Assembly (NCBI GenBank): GCA_963693285.1
Contig: OY848918.1
Location: forward strand, 19,665,484-19,729,483
Direction: 5' to 3'
DNA: 64,000 nucleotides
DNA from: Xestospongia muta
Lineage: Eukaryota > Porifera > Demospongiae > Haplosclerida > Petrosiidae
Made by a program: the position numbers and the translations under genes. Of the stretch, positions 1 to 10,899 are shown piece after piece (position 1 is the stretch's first letter; every line of letters begins with the position of its first letter). The notes beneath the pieces were generated by a model. That model saw only the letters and a program-made list of their open reading frames with translations, was not told the origin of the DNA and did not search any database.

Positions 1-261
1 CAATCATGCTCAAATGGCACAAACTCACAACATAAAACAATATATGAGATCATAAAAACAGACATTGGTATGTTGTTAGTTGGGACAAGGTCTAAAACAT
101 TTTTAGATCTGCTTAGCATGCTTTATATGTGAGACCAAAGAAAACATCTCTAAGACTTAATACACAATGATATATAATATATCAACAGTTACACAAACCA
201 TACACATTATGAACATACATGAATATTGTACATATTTACAGGTCAAACCTGTTTATCTTAC

Positions 262-695
262 TTGTCTTCAGGATGACAACATGGATGGATAATACCATTC
301 ATATCAAGATAGAGATTATCAAACTCCATTTCATTGGGATTAGGGAGTGTAACATCAACCGGTATTTTTAAACCTTGAACAATTTTCATCTATGAAATAT
401 GTATACAAGTATTCATGGCAACTTAAAGTAAGTTGTACATGTAAATATAGTGTATATTACATATACATGAGTCACGTGACTTGACTGATAGGTTAAACAA
501 AGTCTACTCCTTTGATCAATAGTATATGAACTACCATTGAATCATTCATCAAAAAGTAAACTACTGCTTATATTTTAGGTACACGTAGGCTTTTTTTATA
601 AGTACTAATACGTTCCATACCTTCTCTTCCACACAGTGTACCACAATAGAAGGATATTTTCGAGAGAGCCATCGGAAAAAGGCTGGAACTCCCAT
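262..695 (-). CDS. XRN2: XRN2/Rat1-type 5'-3' exoribonuclease, first two coding exons (partial)
   Basis: Two short exons on the minus strand encode the N-terminus of a nuclear 5'-to-3' exoribonuclease, which in animals degrades uncapped RNA and acts in transcription termination. Exon 1 (695 down to 621) has the ATG at 693-695 and reads [16 protein letters not shown] followed by IVVHCVEEK. It ends at a GTATGG donor. Exon 2 (389 down to 262) follows a CATAG acceptor. It reads through [16 protein letters not shown] and [11 protein letters not shown] to a GTAAGA donor, leaving phase 2. These are the hallmark first ~68 residues of XRN2, including the metal-site DMNG segment. XRN2 rather than XRN1 is chosen because of the [11 protein letters not shown] stretch before [10 protein letters not shown]. 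The intron is 231 bp. The remaining exons lie left of the window; 1-261 looks like intron 2. Both exons are too short to stand out as ORFs. Confidence 0.93.
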
Positions 696-860
696 CAGAA
701 ACTTGACAAACCCCCACGTGTTACAACAATGCCACGCCCAGTTATTAAGCCCAACCTTTTAATCATTATTGAAGTTCAAAGGTTAATTGCCATCATTTTG
801 CAGTCATAGGAACGAATTATCTAGCTAACCTACCTGATATATATAAGTAAGATACAAGCG
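696..860 (-). promoter_or_regulatory. Putative XRN2 promoter/5' UTR
   Basis: This is the sequence directly upstream of the XRN2 ATG. It holds a palindromic E-box CACGTG (715-720) and a CCACGCCC box (732-739). The latter is the reverse complement of the GGGCGTGG motif also found upstream of the ankyrin genes in this window. No TATA box is evident. Assignment rests on position and these motifs only. Confidence 0.35.
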
Positions 861-1472
861 AGTCACTGAGTGAACGAGTCACTATTCATTGAAATACTCC
901 TGTATTTATTTTTTTAATCAACAGTGATGCAACCAAAAGCTATTTATAAATTACAATTGACTAAAACCATTTAATCTGTACCAATTAACTCACATGGATA
1001 TGTATTACAGGATTTATTATTAGTGTAGAATATTTCTTTAACAGAGATTGAGTTATTTACATAGAGAAAACTCAAATTAATGCTCAACCCTTTCATGATA
1101 AAACTTTGTTAAATCACAACCAAACATGATCAATGATTATTGTTGTTTTATATTCTTTAAGTTCAGTTTTCTAGTTTATTGATTACATATTATGAAACAT
1201 TTGCAATATAGTGATACAGTATGACAGTACCCTATTTCCAAGTAAATTAATCTTATTGACATTATTATCATCATTTGAAAAAATATTGTTAAAAACAAAC
1301 TACATGATCAATAAAACAAAGGACTACACATGAAAACTAAACACTGATTTAGCTACTAAATCTAGTCACTACATGTACATTATTAACATTGTTCTTTGTC
1401 CAATTTTGACTTTGTGAATTTTTTTTATTGTGGATCAACAACCTGAATGTCACTTTTGCTTTTAAATGATCA
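861..1472. other. AT-rich intergenic DNA
   Basis: No coding exon, RNA gene or clear mobile-element terminus is visible. The ORFs here are short and compositionally ordinary. Confidence 0.5.
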
Positions 1473-1961
1473 ATTCTAGGTGGACGATGAATGTCAAGAT
1501 GAAGAAAATTATTAGGATTGGCTGTCCCAGGCATCTTACTACCTTTTATGTAAAGATATACATCCTCAGACAATTCAAAATTAATTTTAAACTTTCACCT
1601 GGGAAGTTAATAATGTAGGAAACTCTTACATTATTATTTTTGCTGGCTTAGTCATACATTTATGTCAGTAGGTGGTTTCTTGAAGAAGGACTTCATTGGA
1701 ACCTTTCTTTTTAACTGATCTACCAAATGTCTGTTGAAAGATCTTTATATTTACCTTCTAGACGTGTGGTCACTTTATGTATATAGATGGCTTCCTGATG
1801 ACTAAGACATCTGAGTTTGTTTAAGACCACTATCAGGTTATAACGGAAGTATGTGATGTCTGACATTCTTGTCCCTGATACTTTGACTTTATTAGAACTA
1901 CTACTCAATAATTATTGAGTTCTACAATCTCTACAAATTGAACATATTATATATATGTATA

Positions 1962-2001
<40 letters not shown>

Positions 2002-2841
2002 TCAATTAAATTATGCTATATATGGAGTATACACTGTCTAAAATGAATTAAAATAAGTCTATGATGTTCAATTATGGTTAACTCTTGGGACAAACCATTA
2101 ATGAAAGTCATCTCTAATATTGAATTATGTGATCCAATAAAAACTTCATCCTGATACACAAAATCCCTACTACTATGATGCCATGCCAAAGTAACATTGA
2201 TTGCATTGTCACACTTAAAATTCCACTAAACAGCACTCATTCCCAATGTGACATACATGTACCATATATAGGAAGATAATGATACATTCATATATTTCCT
2301 GCTGTACATTCTAAATGTAATTTTATAATCTAGGCAGTCCTGATACCATCATTTATCGTTTATTATTCATACCAAACTTATAGAAAGAGGTTGTGAACTG
2401 CCACTATTAAAGCAACTTTGGTATAGTAATTCATCATGGCTTCAATTGATGCTATAAGCAGATACTATTTTAATTGAAACTTATCCAGTTAGTTAAGTTG
2501 AAATAGTATCTACCTCTCCCTCATGGTTTCAGTTGCTGGACCAAAACTACAAAGAGTACTTTCTGGCTTCTAATTGACTTTATACATATTGAATTAGACC
2601 AGTTTTGGCTATGTAATAACTCAGTATTGGGCTTACATTATATTGATGAGATTATGGTAATAAAGACAATGGTTGAAATGATAAAATCCTATTTCAAGTG
2701 CAACTGTTTAAATGTGTCATCACTCAGTCTACATCTTTCTGGTGTGAAAATTTTTCCTATATTGTGCAACAGCCTCTCCACTGGTGAAGTTGAAGAAGGT
2801 ACTCCAAGAGCTTTGGTATGCAAGTTTCACAAGAGATAGAC
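1473..2841 (-). mobile_element. hAT-like transposase remnant, tandem unit 1
   Basis: This is the first of two head-to-tail copies (period about 1.37 kb). On the minus strand it carries broken hAT transposase sequence. Near 2700-2800 it reads SPVERL, a frameshift, then GKIFTPERCRLSDD, which is the hAT C-terminal dimerisation motif. Around 1500-1573 lies the segment MSEDVYLYIKGSKMPGTANP, also present in unit 2. Frame changes and stops throughout show it is dead. Unit 1 contains an (AT)n tract where unit 2 has (AC)n, and a foldback at about 2461-2512. Confidence 0.7.
1953..1996. repeat. (AT)n microsatellite
   Basis: Mostly alternating AT with interspersed TATG units, followed by sequence shared with the (AC)n-bearing sister unit at 3350-3430. 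Confidence 0.85.
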
Positions 2842-3349
2842 ACTTCTAGGTGGACGAAGAATGTCAACATGTAGAAATTATTGGGATTGGTTGTCCCAGG
2901 CTGTTTAGTACCTTTAATATAAGGATATACGTCCTCAGACAATTCAAAATTTATTTTAAAATTCCAGCTAGGAAGTTAATAATGTAGTAACCTCTTACAT
3001 AACTCTTTTTGCTGGCTTAGCCATACATTCATGTCAGTAGGCAGTTTCTTGAAGAAGGACTTCATTGGAACTTTTCTTTTTAACTGATCTACAAATTTCT
3101 CTTGAAAGATCTTTATATTACCTTCTAGATGTGTTGTCACTTTATGTATATAGATGGCTGCCTGATGACTAAGACATCTGAGTTGTAGTTTAGGACAACT
3201 ATCAACTTATAATGGAAGTATATTCTTGTCTGTATGTGATGTCTGGCATTCTTGTCCCTGATACTTTGACTTTATTAGAACTACTGCTCAAATATTATTG
3301 AGTTCTATAACCTCTACAAACACATCAGATATATGTGTATATATGTGTG

Positions 3350-3356
3350 TGTGTAT

Positions 3357-3416
<60 letters not shown>
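3350..3416. repeat. (TG)n/(AC)n microsatellite
   Basis: A short TGTG tract followed by more than 50 bp of pure AC repeats, ending in TATATATA. Confidence 0.95.
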
Positions 3417-3426
<10 letters not shown>

Positions 3427-4174
3427 TAATATCAATTAAATTATGCTATATATGGAGTATACACTGTCTAAAATGATTCAAATGAAGTCTATGATGCTCA
3501 AATATGGTTAACTCTTGGGACAAACCCATTAATAAAGTAAACTCTAATATTGAATTTGTGATCCACTAAAAACGTCATCCTGATACACAAAATCCCTACT
3601 ACTATGATGCCATGCCTAAGTAACATTGATTGCATTGTCACACTTAAAATTCCACTAAACAGCACTCATTCCCAATGTGACATACATGTACCATATATAG
3701 GAAGATAATGATACATTCATATATTTACTGCTGTACATCAAAATGTAATTTTATAGTCTAGGCAGTCCTGATACCATCATTTATCTTTTGTTATTCATAC
3801 CGAACTTAGAGAGAGAGGTTGTGAATTGCCACTATTAAAGCAACTTTGGTATAGTAATTCATCATGGCTTCAATTGATGCTATAAGCAGATACTATTTTA
3901 ACTGAAACTACTCCAGTTAGTTAAGTTGAAATAGTATCTACCTCTCCCTCATGGTTTCAGTTGCTGGACCAAAACTACAAAGAGTACTTTCTGGCTTCTA
4001 ATTGACTTTATACATATTGAATTAGACCAGTTTTGGCTTTGTATTAACTCAATATTGGGCTAACATTATATTGATGAGATTATGGTAATAAAGACAATGG
4101 TTGAAATGACAAAATACTATTTTAAGTGCAACTGTTTAATTGTGTCATCACTCAGTCTACATCTTTCTGGTGTG

Positions 4175-4288
4175 CCTTCTTCATCTTCATCAGTGGAGAG
4201 GCTGTTCAGCAATACAGGAAAAATTTTCACACCAGAAAATTTTTCCTGTATTGCTGAACAGCCTCTCCACTGGTGAAGATGAAGAAGG
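4175..4288. repeat. 53-bp inverted duplication (hairpin) in hAT dimerisation region
   Basis: Arms 4175-4227 and 4236-4288 are reverse complements with one mismatch and an 8-bp spacer. The arm is the stretch encoding the hAT SSVERLFSNTGKIF motif, so the motif can be read on both strands. The sister unit at 2745-2800 has a single arm, so the inversion-duplication arose after the tandem duplication. Confidence 0.9.
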
Positions 4289-4560
4289 TACTCCAAGAAC
4301 TTTGGCATGCAAGCTTCACAATAGATAGACACTTCTACGATTCTCTTTCTAATACTTGGCTGGATTTGTGTCCATGAAGACACAAGGAGCTGCTAAGTAA
4401 TCATCTGTGTTTGAATGGCTTTGGAAAAAGGAGTGGTTTTAGTCTCAGGATGATCGAAATAAAGCTAAATAAGGTTTTGCTCTTCTTTATATGTGGTTCC
4501 AAACTACCCTCAACATGAGCTTGGGTAGGGTTAGCTTTGTTGATTTGATGAATAAGATTA

Positions 4561-4749
4561 AAAAGGACTTACAGGTACTTCAAAGTACTTACAAGTATTT
4601 TAGTACTTGTAAATACCTCCCTTAGTACTTGAGTACAAGTACAAGTACTGTGCAGAAATGAAGAAAGGATTTAAGTGTAAATACAAGTACTTTCATTGTT
4701 GTACTTATATACTTAAGTACAAGTACCAATGTACTTGGCCCATGCCTGC
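4561..4749. mobile_element. hAT right terminus with subterminal repeats
   Basis: Dense GTACTTG/CAAGTAC motifs in both orientations end in CCCATGCCTG (4740-4749). On the minus strand this is CAGGCATGGGCCAAGTAC, the style of terminal inverted repeat seen in hAT elements (CAG start with AAGTACTTG subterminal motifs). It lies 5' of the decayed minus-strand transposase units, consistent with being their element end. I did not find a matching left terminus. Confidence 0.65.
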
Positions 4750-5300
4750 TTATAGTGTAACTATAGAAGTCAATATATGTATAAATGAATTAATAAATTT
4801 GTTCTTAGAAATGTTAGAGCTTCACAGAAGTTTATGTATGGGTTCATTCTAATACACAGTTCATATCATCAATGTCATACATGAGAACTATATAGTTTAT
4901 TACAATGACATTGCAATCACCATGCAGATTGATACCATGGTGTATTACTATTACTATGCAATGCTATCATCATAGTCATTTTTGATGACATATCATGAAT
5001 CTATATCATTTTTAAAGTGTAGTATCAAAGACTTAAACTAACCCTCTAGTTAATAAGCATGCATTTTTCATGCATAATAATTCGTCTAAATTAGACAATG
5101 TGTACTTTTATATATTACAAGCATTATAGATCAGAGATCTATTTATTTAATTATACAGTATATCACTTTGTAAAATGAGGAAATAGCTATAGGTCCAGAA
5201 TAAAGTCATATTTTACTGTGTACAGGATTTATAAGTAATTTAGCATTATTATCAATATTAACTTCATCAAAGAAATATTTTATCAACTACATGAAAAAAA
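4750..5300. other. AT-rich spacer
   Basis: No gene, RNA or element terminus recognised. It ends at the 3' flank of the minus-strand small-protein gene copy. Confidence 0.5.
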
Positions 5301-5400
5301 AATTGATAGACTACAAAAAGGAACCAAAAATATAGCTAAGAAACTGCAGTCACTACTAGTACTGTTACATGTTCCCTTTTATAAAGATTAGTATCGCTGC

Positions 5401-5842
5401 TCATTTCTTCTTTCGTGGATCAATAACTTGGAGAGTGCAATAAGCTGTCAAATCATCAACAGTTTGTCCTTCAACAACCTCAACTATAAAAGGACCTTGA
5501 TTCAACGGATAATGTGAAACAGTGGGCTTTTGTCCAAGTGTGTAGTTGAACTCAACAAAAATTGTTTCTCCAGAAACTAAAATCTTGAAAGAACCAGACA
5601 CATAATCCCTTCCTTCAGCCTGTATGCAAATTTATATAATACAAGCAATGTTTTGATTATAATTTATAATATACCTGTATAGTGCCTCTTGTAACTATCT
5701 CAGTTGGATTTGATTGCCACCATAGATTAATAATGAGATTAAGTAATAATGAGATTAAGTAATATAGATTACTTAATGAGATTAAGTAATCTATATTACT
5801 TAATCTCATTATTGGTACTCTAGATATCAGTATTTTTATCAA
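5401..5842 (-). pseudogene. Small-protein family copy A, N-terminal half replaced by palindrome
   Basis: Exon 2 (5619 down to 5401, TGA stop) is an intact 72-residue C-terminal domain. It includes SGSFKILVSGETIFVEF, the GQKP block, GPFIVEVVEG and TAYCTLQVIDP, and is clearly paralogous to the gene at 6388-6847. A 55-bp GT-AG intron (5620-5674) is kept. The preserved end of exon 1 (about 5732 down to 5675) encodes NLWWQSNPTEIVTRGTIQ, matching NEWWLSHPNKLNTQGFIQ of the intact copy. Further upstream the expected exon-1 sequence is missing. A perfect inverted repeat (5745-5813) sits in its place and happens to stay open to an ATG at 5842. I do not recognise the family. It is probably a recently damaged gene, though a chimeric product cannot be excluded. 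Confidence 0.6.
5745..5813. repeat. Perfect 33-bp inverted repeat
   Basis: Arms 5745-5777 and 5781-5813 are exact reverse complements around a 3-bp loop. The left arm shares the ATGAGATTAAGTAAT word with the sequence just before it (5731-5746). The repeat lies inside what should be exon 1 of copy A. Confidence 0.97.
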
Positions 5843-5864
5843 TTTACATAAACAGATGAATCTA

Positions 5865-6387
5865 TTACTGATATATTTTAAATAACACAGGAGAAGGCGA
5901 TAGACAAGGTAACAACTGTCTTAGATCTAGCCATCCCGTATATTAGTGACAAATACAACTGCCTAACTCAATAAGACAACAGCTGCCCTTACTTTGCATG
6001 TTGAAATGTTAACATAACTAGATTCCTGAGTAATTCCGTGTTGAGATAATCTCCTTTGGTTCATTTTGAAAAATGGTTATAAGCTCTCTCTCTGTCCAAC
6101 ATACAATTAGAAAGCAACTGTTACGTTCTCCACTTATGAAATCTAGCACCTTTTCATTTAATCATGCTGTAATTATCAAACAATATATGCAAAGCAGCTG
6201 TTGCTTTTCTATAGGCATGACTGAAGTCTATCACCTATTGCTGCTGGTGAGCTGTAATATATGGGAGGGAAGCTTTCTATAAGGTATATAAAAGATCTTT
6301 CTTATCTTAGTTTTCAGATCAATCAGAGACTTCTTCAGATTAAATTCCTCTTCAACTCACAATCATCAGACGTCAATTGAAAGAATC
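5865..6387. promoter_or_regulatory. Intergenic region of divergent pair, TATA box for copy B
   Basis: This separates minus-strand copy A from plus-strand copy B. A strong TATATAAAAG lies at 6285-6294, about 95 bp before the ATG of copy B, so transcription probably starts near 6315. At 5870-5921 on the minus strand is a relic of the short hydrophobic ORF found elsewhere in the array (LSIAFSCVI then a stop). A short CT tract at about 6084-6097 occupies the place where other units carry long (CT)n arrays. Confidence 0.5.
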
Positions 6388-6847
6388 ATGAGTAGTGATT
6401 ATTACAGTAATTATTTTAATAATAAATGTGTACCTGAGTTAATGTTTTCTTCTTTGTATATAGCGTTTGATATTACTGCCTTAAACAGTTCAGGTACACC
6501 ATTACATGTTATGTATGGAATTGTAAATGAATGGTGGTTGTCACATCCAAACAAGCTTAATACTCAAGGCTTTATCCAGGTATGTTATAAATTATCAAAT
6601 CTGTAATTTTACTTGATAAATTTGTGTACAGGCTTCTGGCAAAGACTCAACATCTGGTATTTTCAAGATTTTAGTTTCCGGTGGAGAAATTTTGGTTGAG
6701 TTTTCTTATAAACCTGGACAAAAGCCCAACTTTACATTGAAAAATTTAACCTCAAGTCCTTATATTGCTCAGATTACTAATGAACCTCATGTTCAAGGTA
6801 TGACAACTTACTGCACTTTCCAAATTGTTGATTCAAAACAACAATAA
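6388..6847 (+). CDS. Unrecognised 135-residue protein, intact copy B of a local family
   Basis: A two-exon gene: exon 1 6388-6579 (64 residues), a 52-bp intron 6580-6631 (GTATGT...ACAG), and exon 2 6632-6847 ending in TAA. The spliced frame is open for 135 residues. There is no signal peptide, membrane segment or known motif. The C-terminal half is predicted-beta-like, with alternating hydrophobics: SGIFKILVSGGEILVEFSY, then GQKPNFTLKNL, SSPYIAQITNE and TTYCTFQIVD. The blocks FKILVSG, GQKP, GP/SPYI and TxxCTFQ-VD are kept in copies A and C and mostly in D, which implies past selection. The start is chosen from the ATG 95 bp downstream of the TATA box. An alternative in-frame Met lies at residue 19. 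Shared 3' UTR sequence (to about 6990) also marks the paralogues. Function unknown; likely a small cytosolic single-domain protein. Confidence 0.75.
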
Positions 6848-7661
6848 TGAGCTGTGATGCCAAACTTGAAAAAGGGAATACATAACAGTACAAATAGAGA
6901 CTAAAGATTTGCAGTTATTTTTTGTTTCCCTTATCGTATAGGCCATTATTTCATATTATGTACTTGTTAAAAAGATTTTTGATAAAGTTAACATTAATAA
7001 TTACACTAAATTACTTTATCTAGTGTAATTACTCGATAGTATTAAAAAAGTATTAATGGTGATCAACATAGACACCTCTGTCACTTTGATGTCAGTTATG
7101 GAGTTTAATAATCTCAATGTGACTTGCAGAAGTCAATCATAAGATACACGTTTATTATGTGGAGTCATAACTGCTTTAATAGTAGTTCTCAATACAATAG
7201 TTACAATTTTAGATTTCTGAGGCTGAGCTCCTTATAGCAGTCCTGACTGTCATAATGCAAGAAACAGTTGGTATATTTATAAAACAGATCAATAATTCAA
7301 GGTATTAACACGTATTCAATAATATTAGAGGGCAGATATTACTTTTTCTAATTAGGAAATCTATCACTTTCTCCTGTTGGCTTTTGTAATTGTTATATAA
7401 TATAAAGGAGGGCAGTTGTTGGCTTTTATAAATTTAAGATCAAAATTTATCAAGTTGGTTAGCTATAATTATCAATCAAATATATAAAAGGGAAATTGAG
7501 TAGCAGTTTGTAATTGTCAACACTATGGGCCAGGCCACTGGCCTCATAGTGCTCACACTATCTATAATGACTAATTTTACCTGTTTGTATTTCAGGTATC
7601 ATTATACAATGAAAGAAAACCCACTGTTGTACCTAGTTAGAAATGAACCACTAATTTCTTT

Positions 7662-7889
7662 TTGACCAATTGTTATTCTCAACAATATATGATGGCAGGA
7701 GCATCTGTTACCATGTCTATAGCTTTGTCTTGTTTTATTTTAAGTATATCAGTAATAAATGATATTTTTGTTTGTTTTTCTTCTATTATGCAGATAGAAA
7801 AACATGTATATAACTACATTCCTGTAGTTGAACAATTTGAAGTTGATAAAATCTCTTCATGTTCATTTAACTTGAGGAACTTTAATTAA
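7662..7889 (+). CDS. Possible secreted peptide ORF (signal-peptide-like)
   Basis: A 75-residue ORF. From the Met at residue 10 it reads MMAGASVTMSIALSCFILSI, which looks like a signal peptide or membrane anchor. Related hydrophobic starts recur at 16046-16108, near 16990-17060, and on the minus strand near 20280-20350 and 5870-5921, but those are stopped or frame-shifted. A tract ending in TATGCAG at 7785-7795 just before ATAGAAAAACATGT is also shared with 17085-17110 and could be a splice acceptor, in which case the ORF would be spliced differently. A TATATAAAAG lies about 190 bp upstream. I recognise no homologue. It may be a decayed repeat rather than a gene. Confidence 0.3.
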   Translation: MTNCYSQQYMMAGASVTMSIALSCFILSISVINDIFVCFSSIMQIEKHVYNYIPVVEQFEVDKISSCSFNLRNFN

Positions 7890-8728
7890 ATCTTATGAAA
7901 AGTGTTATAATCTCTCTCTCTTTCTCTCTCTCTCATATCAATTGTTGAAAGCAACTGAAGATATATTATAATTAATTAAATCTTAATTTAAAAAACCTTT
8001 ATGATTTTATTTTATTTCATTTGATAGCTTATTAGATGGTTAGTACATTTATAATGAAATAAAGTGAACTAAATTTACAAACCTTATAATTAATTTGATA
8101 AAAACGTTAATACCTTAAATCAGTGACAACAATGAACTAACTTAATAACTGTTAATTTTGTTTTATGCATACCTAGTTCAGTTCTCAATAATGTCTATTA
8201 TAGAACTCAAGCTAAAAAGTATCATAATAAATTGTCATGTTAGATCACCAAGCAATACTATTTCTATTGAGAAATGAATTTCTGCTTATATTTGCCTGTA
8301 GGTGTGAGGTATCTATTGCATTTCCTTGTTTTAACATAATTTCTCGTGTAAATTTGTTTTGTAGATTGCAATAATGGGAGTAAGGACAGTATGTACCACA
8401 TTCTCATGTTAACTACCTATAACATCCAGAATTGTCATAATTGAAGAGCAGTTGTGACAGTTATGAAAGATATTACCTATAGTTCCACTGTTTGTGCTAC
8501 ATGTATCAACATGCCATTAGAGGGCAGCTGTTGCTACTTAGGAAATATATCACCTTCTCTATTGACAAGCAGACTTGCAGCTGATGCCTCTTTAAGATTG
8601 AAATCATTCATGTTCTGATGGTCAGTTGTAATTATCAACAGTATATTGAAAGCTATGTGCAATTGTCAACACTTTTATTGAGTTAGGCAGCTGTATTTAT
8701 CAATGTTATATTGGGCAGGAGCTAGGGC

Positions 8729-8730
<2 letters not shown>

Positions 8731-8803
<73 letters not shown>
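8731..8803. repeat. (CT)n microsatellite
   Basis: 73 bp of pure CT, followed by imperfect CT to about 8850. It generates a Leu-Ser ORF that is not a gene. Confidence 0.97.
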
Positions 8804-8808
<5 letters not shown>

Positions 8809-8899
8809 TCTCTCTCTTTTTCAGACATGATGCGCATTCTCTCTCTCTCTGTCTTTTATCTACTTTAGACGTTTATTCATTTTGAAAGGTCATCATCTA

Positions 8900-9540
8900 G
8901 TTATAGTCCACACATCATACAGACTTGCATAGACAGCACCTTTTGAGAAACCCATTAATTAAATGAACTTAATTCATAAGCCATAAATAGATGATAGATC
9001 TTAACTTTGAGATGCAACAGCCATCCAATAATATATTGTGTGAAAATTACTATACACGTGGTCAACAAGACAAAGTGAAAGATTACTTAAACAGAAAGAT
9101 AATATCTGCCCTCTTATATTATTACATGTTGATACCTGGAATTAGTTGAAATGCTAAGGAATCTGCTAATAACTAAACCACTTGATCTTGTATTATGACA
9201 ATCATAATGTTTGGACTAATGATGACTAATCTCTCGAACAGGATGGTCTATTCATTTTGATTTGTATAAACTATCATTTGTAGAAAGTCTCCTGTTTCAG
9301 ATAAGGTTGACATTGAACCATTATCAATAAGTGATTATAACAATGTTTTATATAGTAAATAGATATGATATAATATATGACAATGAATAGCTACTGTATT
9401 AATGGATATATGATGATTAAAATGTGTTAATTAGGAGTGTCAAGTTACACTTTATTATGGATATGAGAATGTCTGGTAAGATGACTATACATAGGGTCTT
9501 TCTTCATTATAAATACGACAATGATAATTATGAATTATCA
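8900..9540. other. AT-rich spacer
   Basis: No coding exon recognised. Weak words of the array repeat (for example TACATGTTGATACCTGGAATT near 9124) are shared with about 18240-18265. Confidence 0.5.
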
Positions 9541-9559
9541 GAATGAGTAAAACTTTTCC

Positions 9560-10337
<778 letters not shown>

Positions 10338-10485
10338 GTTTAGTTAGTCTGGCTGCCTAGACCTAACACACTAATAATTGAACTACATTGAATTTCCAGA
10401 TGTATTCCCAATTATTGTCCATCCACACAACCTTATGACAAGAATGTGTTGTTCATTGGATTCCCACAGATGTGCTGTACATGTC

Positions 10486-10880
10486 TTGTTTATTATGTAA
10501 CAAGTAAATTACAATTTCTTTAAAAAATCATTAAATATAGGGATGTCTCTGCTAGCATCTCAAACAAGTTCAAAATAGGAATGGCAGTATATCATTATCG
10601 ACATCCATACATCATGGGCATCATGTTTTGTGGCAGCAGTTATATGAGATAAACAGTCTCGTAGAATTAAAAATCTAAAGTAAATGACTGACAATTAACG
10701 TTACATAGAAAGTAAGGATTTTATTTATGGAATGTACTCATATTATAATACAGTAAAATGTAGCTTTCAAATATAAATATTATGTTCAAGGCTTCTATGT
10801 AGGGATATCCATACTGCCATTTCTATTTGGGCTTGTTTAAAATATATTTTGAAATATTTTGAAATATTATATTTGAAATA
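10486..10880. repeat. Dispersed foldback repeat, copy 1
   Basis: The left part (10496-10690) contains AAATTACAATTTCTTTAAAA and GTCTCTGCTAGCATCTCAAA, which recur at 13549-13690 and 13791-13865 flanking the U2-like gene. The right part (10808-10840) is the reverse complement of 10562-10595 (ATGGCAGTAT / ATACTGCCAT), giving a MITE-like foldback. Confidence 0.7.
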
Positions 10881-10899
10881 TTGTGAAATATTTTATCCC

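Larger units (their letters stand above)
2842..4340 (-). mobile_element. hAT-like transposase remnant, tandem unit 2
   Basis: Second copy of the unit starting at 1473. The junction is clean: the last bases of unit 1 (AGACACTTCTAGGTGG) recur at the end of this copy (AGACACTTCTACG). On the minus strand 4383-4170 reads CVFMDTNPAKY, a stop, then VLGVPSSSSPVERLFSNTGK. This is the typical hAT C-terminal block (Pro-x-Ser-Ser/ Val-Glu-Arg-Leu-Phe-Ser). Distal to it, the TPERCRLSDDT segment follows an inverted duplication that disrupts the frame. The unit is non-functional. Confidence 0.75.
7300..8900. repeat. Diverged repeat units of the small-gene array (plus orientation)
   Basis: The region holds words that recur in several units of the array: GAGGGCAGCTGTTGC, TATCACCTTCTC, CAACAGTATATTGAAAG, the TTTGTAG...CAATAATGGGAG block, and GTTATAA followed by CT repeats. 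A TATATAAAAG at 7481-7490 is a second potential promoter. No member of the 135-residue gene family is found in these units. Confidence 0.65.

Noticed and set aside
8703..8885. Leu-Ser repeat ORFs at 8703, 16216, 17441 and 19919
   Set aside because: They are readings of (CT)n/(GA)n microsatellites with no flanking coding signal.
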